Assembly (NCBI GenBank): GCA_025331565.1
Contig: JAFREQ010000167.1
Location: forward strand, 124,001-188,000
DNA from: Holacanthus passer
Taxonomy: Eukaryota > Chordata > Actinopteri > Pomacanthidae
Direction: 5' to 3'
DNA length: 64,000 bases
The first letter of the stretch is position 1. Each line of letters starts with the position of its first letter. Position numbers and translations under genes: made by a program. Below the pieces are notes generated by a model. It was not told the origin of the DNA and did not search any database. It saw only the letters and a list, made by a program, of their open reading frames with translations. Shown here one piece after another: positions 62,128 to 64,000 of the stretch.

Positions 62128-62402
62128 GTAACTATTTCTTGGCCGGACCAGTGACTTCCTGGAGTCTTGTCATCACTGTGAGGTTGACAAGGAAAGGACT
62201 TCACCCAGCCAAAAAAATAGTCCGTCACATAACCATCCCACCACCCGTGTAAAACAACACAACTTGGCGTTTTTACTCGTGTATGAATTAATCAATTTAA
62301 CTTGTTAGATTTAGAAGTGCTGGTAGGCCGATGTATTTAGCATCTTCTCATCTTACTCTTGGCAAAAAAAAGGTGTGTAGTGTACCCAAACTATTCTTTT
62401 AA
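62128..62402 (-). repeat. Family A interspersed repeat
   Basis: Includes ctatttcttggccggaccag, gacttcctggagtcttgtca, gtgctggtaggccgatg and a terminal acccaaactattctttta. Confidence 0.6.
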
Positions 62403-63404
62403 TATTTTTGGCAGCCATTTTCAAACTACATCATACTGTAAATTCTGATATGGTCTGATATATTATTCCTACCACTACTTTCAGACAGTGGTTTCCACTC
62501 TTGTCTGTAACATATGAAAATACATGAAGCAATTCTTGAAACAGGCTTGAATTTTGTGAGCATCAATTCATGTCACAAAAAAAGCAAGATTCAAGAGTCT
62601 GATAACGGATTTGCGTACTGTATGGAAATTATTGGAAACTAAGGGCAGAGGAAAAAGCATCCAAACTCTAAAACACAACAGCAGGGTGAGCACAGTGGTT
62701 GCCATAAATGTAAGGTATGTGTGATTTGTAGTATAGACGATAACATGTGCAAAACCATACAGTTCAACTCCACTGTTGTGCTGAATGGGATAAGTGGTGT
62801 TGTGTAGTGCGTGTGTTGATGCTGATTAATTGTGATACCAGGGTATTTTTCTGGTGCACTTTCATTATCAATGAATGGATCGACTTTCTGTTTGTATCAT
62901 GTTCTTCCATTTTTGTTCCACTGCCTCTCAGTCTGCTGCTGAACAGATCCCGGTCTGGTCAGCTGCTTCAGATCAAGTCTCTGCTGTAGACTGACCTTTA
63001 TTGTGAACATGTATGACAGTCCATGTTTGCCCTGGAATCACAGAGACTTTAAAAGCCATCCTTCCACCCAATCTGGTTGATCGTGATGCGGCGGGAGCGG
63101 CACCTGACCTTACAAAGTGAACTAAAAGTCACGAAACCTCAAAGCAGGGTGGAGTTGTCATTCTTGTAATGCCAGTTGTCATGCCATGCGTTGCCATATT
63201 AATCCACTAAACTGTCCAAACAAAACACACCCAAGACCGACAACACTGATGTCACTGACGTTGTTGCTGTGCTTCTCCTGCCACTGTTCATTAAAGACCC
63301 TGAAAACCTATGTTCTCTGCATCTTACCACGTGGTCTCACATGCACACAAAAGGTTCTGCTCAAGATTTGACAGTTTTGGTTGTTTCAGATGAGAGATTT
63401 CTGT

Positions 63405-63525
63405 TTTTGATTTTCATTTGAATCCACATTGAGGACAGCTGGTGTGTTGTTTGGTCACTTCACTGTCTATCAGTCTAATCAAACCACATCCACACAGTCC
63501 TGATAAAACAGATTAGCTATGTTTT
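63405..63525 (+). repeat. Interspersed repeat, family C
   Basis: The run gacagctggtgtgttgtttg, then gtcacttcactgtctatca, matches the copy at 26745-26890. Confidence 0.5.
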
Positions 63526-63809
63526 TGAGTTTTAAACTTGGAATAAATAACAACTAGGGATCATTAATATTTAATTTTATAGATTTGAAATCTAGTTTCT
63601 TGTCTTTCCTTCATACCAAAGGCAACAAAATTACAGACAAACTATTATGACCAAAAGATTCTTGGGTCTTAAAATGGATTTAGGTCCAAATGCAAATTCA
63701 GTATAAAATATATTACCTGATCACCAATCGATTAGCTGGCACACACGCACTGTTTTTTTTACAAAAAACACAAAAATAAACAGAGACCCAAACCATAACA
63801 GTCAGTCAG

Positions 63810-63990
63810 TCCACCACTTTGGTCCAAACTGAAATATCTCAAAAACTGTTTGATGGATTTGCAGTGAGATTTGTTACAGATGTTCATGTTCCTCAGAGGA
63901 TGAATCCATCTGACTTCAGTGACCCCCTGACCTTTCCTCTAGTGCCACCATGAGGTTGGCAAAGTTGATTTTTTTTTTTTTTTAGTGAAA
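63810..63990 (+). repeat. Common teleost interspersed repeat (partial)
   Basis: Blocks tttgatggatttgcagtgag, cctcagaggatgaatccatc and ctctagtgccaccatgagg belong to a repeat seen very widely in fish genomes. It ends in a T tract near the window edge. Confidence 0.6.
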
Positions 63991-64000
63991 TGAGGTTGAA

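Larger units (their letters stand above)
60957..64000. other. 3' UTR of the small membrane-protein gene, then intergenic
   Basis: No clear AATAAA lies close to the stop at 60956; ATTAAA variants occur near 61750 and 63290, so the transcript end is uncertain. The rest holds family A (62128), family C (63405) and a common teleost repeat (63810), with no further gene recognised. Confidence 0.45.

Overview
This is nuclear DNA of a ray-finned fish, probably a percomorph teleost. It has spliced genes with GT-AG introns, many (CA)n/(GT)n tracts, several interspersed repeat families familiar from teleosts, and gene order il17a/f - mcm3 - paqr8, which matches human 6p12. Nothing prokaryotic, viral or CRISPR-like was seen. 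Coding models below were built by hand from splice sites, reading phase and family resemblance.

Layout. 1-25 kb: mostly gene-poor, repeat-rich DNA. It holds one well-formed orphan exon with an open reading frame (6990-7118) and a promoter-like block with a strong splice donor (about 19350-19540) that is probably the distal first exon of stmn4. 25.2-30.5 kb (+): stmn4, five coding exons, 188 aa, followed by a 3' UTR to about 31.25 kb. 33.2-34.9 kb (-): an IL-17A/F-type cytokine, four coding exons, 162 aa, with a TATA box. 35-40 kb: intergenic, with two near-identical inverted copies of a non-autonomous DNA transposon, one of them nested inside another repeat. 40.7-47.7 kb (-): mcm3, 17 coding exons, 815 aa, with an E2F/CCAAT/CRE-type promoter. 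49.2-52.2 kb (+): paqr8 (membrane progestin receptor beta), a non-coding first exon plus one coding exon, 358 aa. 57-61 kb (+): a small gene for a 96-aa single-pass membrane protein with a juxtamembrane Cys-x-x-Cys motif resembling the LAT/NTAL/PAG/LIME adaptors. 61-64 kb: non-coding with repeats.

The genes do not form a functional pathway. They are a neuronal microtubule regulator, an inflammatory cytokine, a replicative helicase subunit, a steroid receptor and a putative membrane adaptor. What links them is conserved synteny. The points most worth following are a UG repeat forming the 3' splice-site region of stmn4 exon 2, the LAT-like mini-protein, the orphan exon at 7 kb, the exon structure and cysteine set of the IL-17 gene, and the nested and inverted transposon arrangement between il17 and mcm3.
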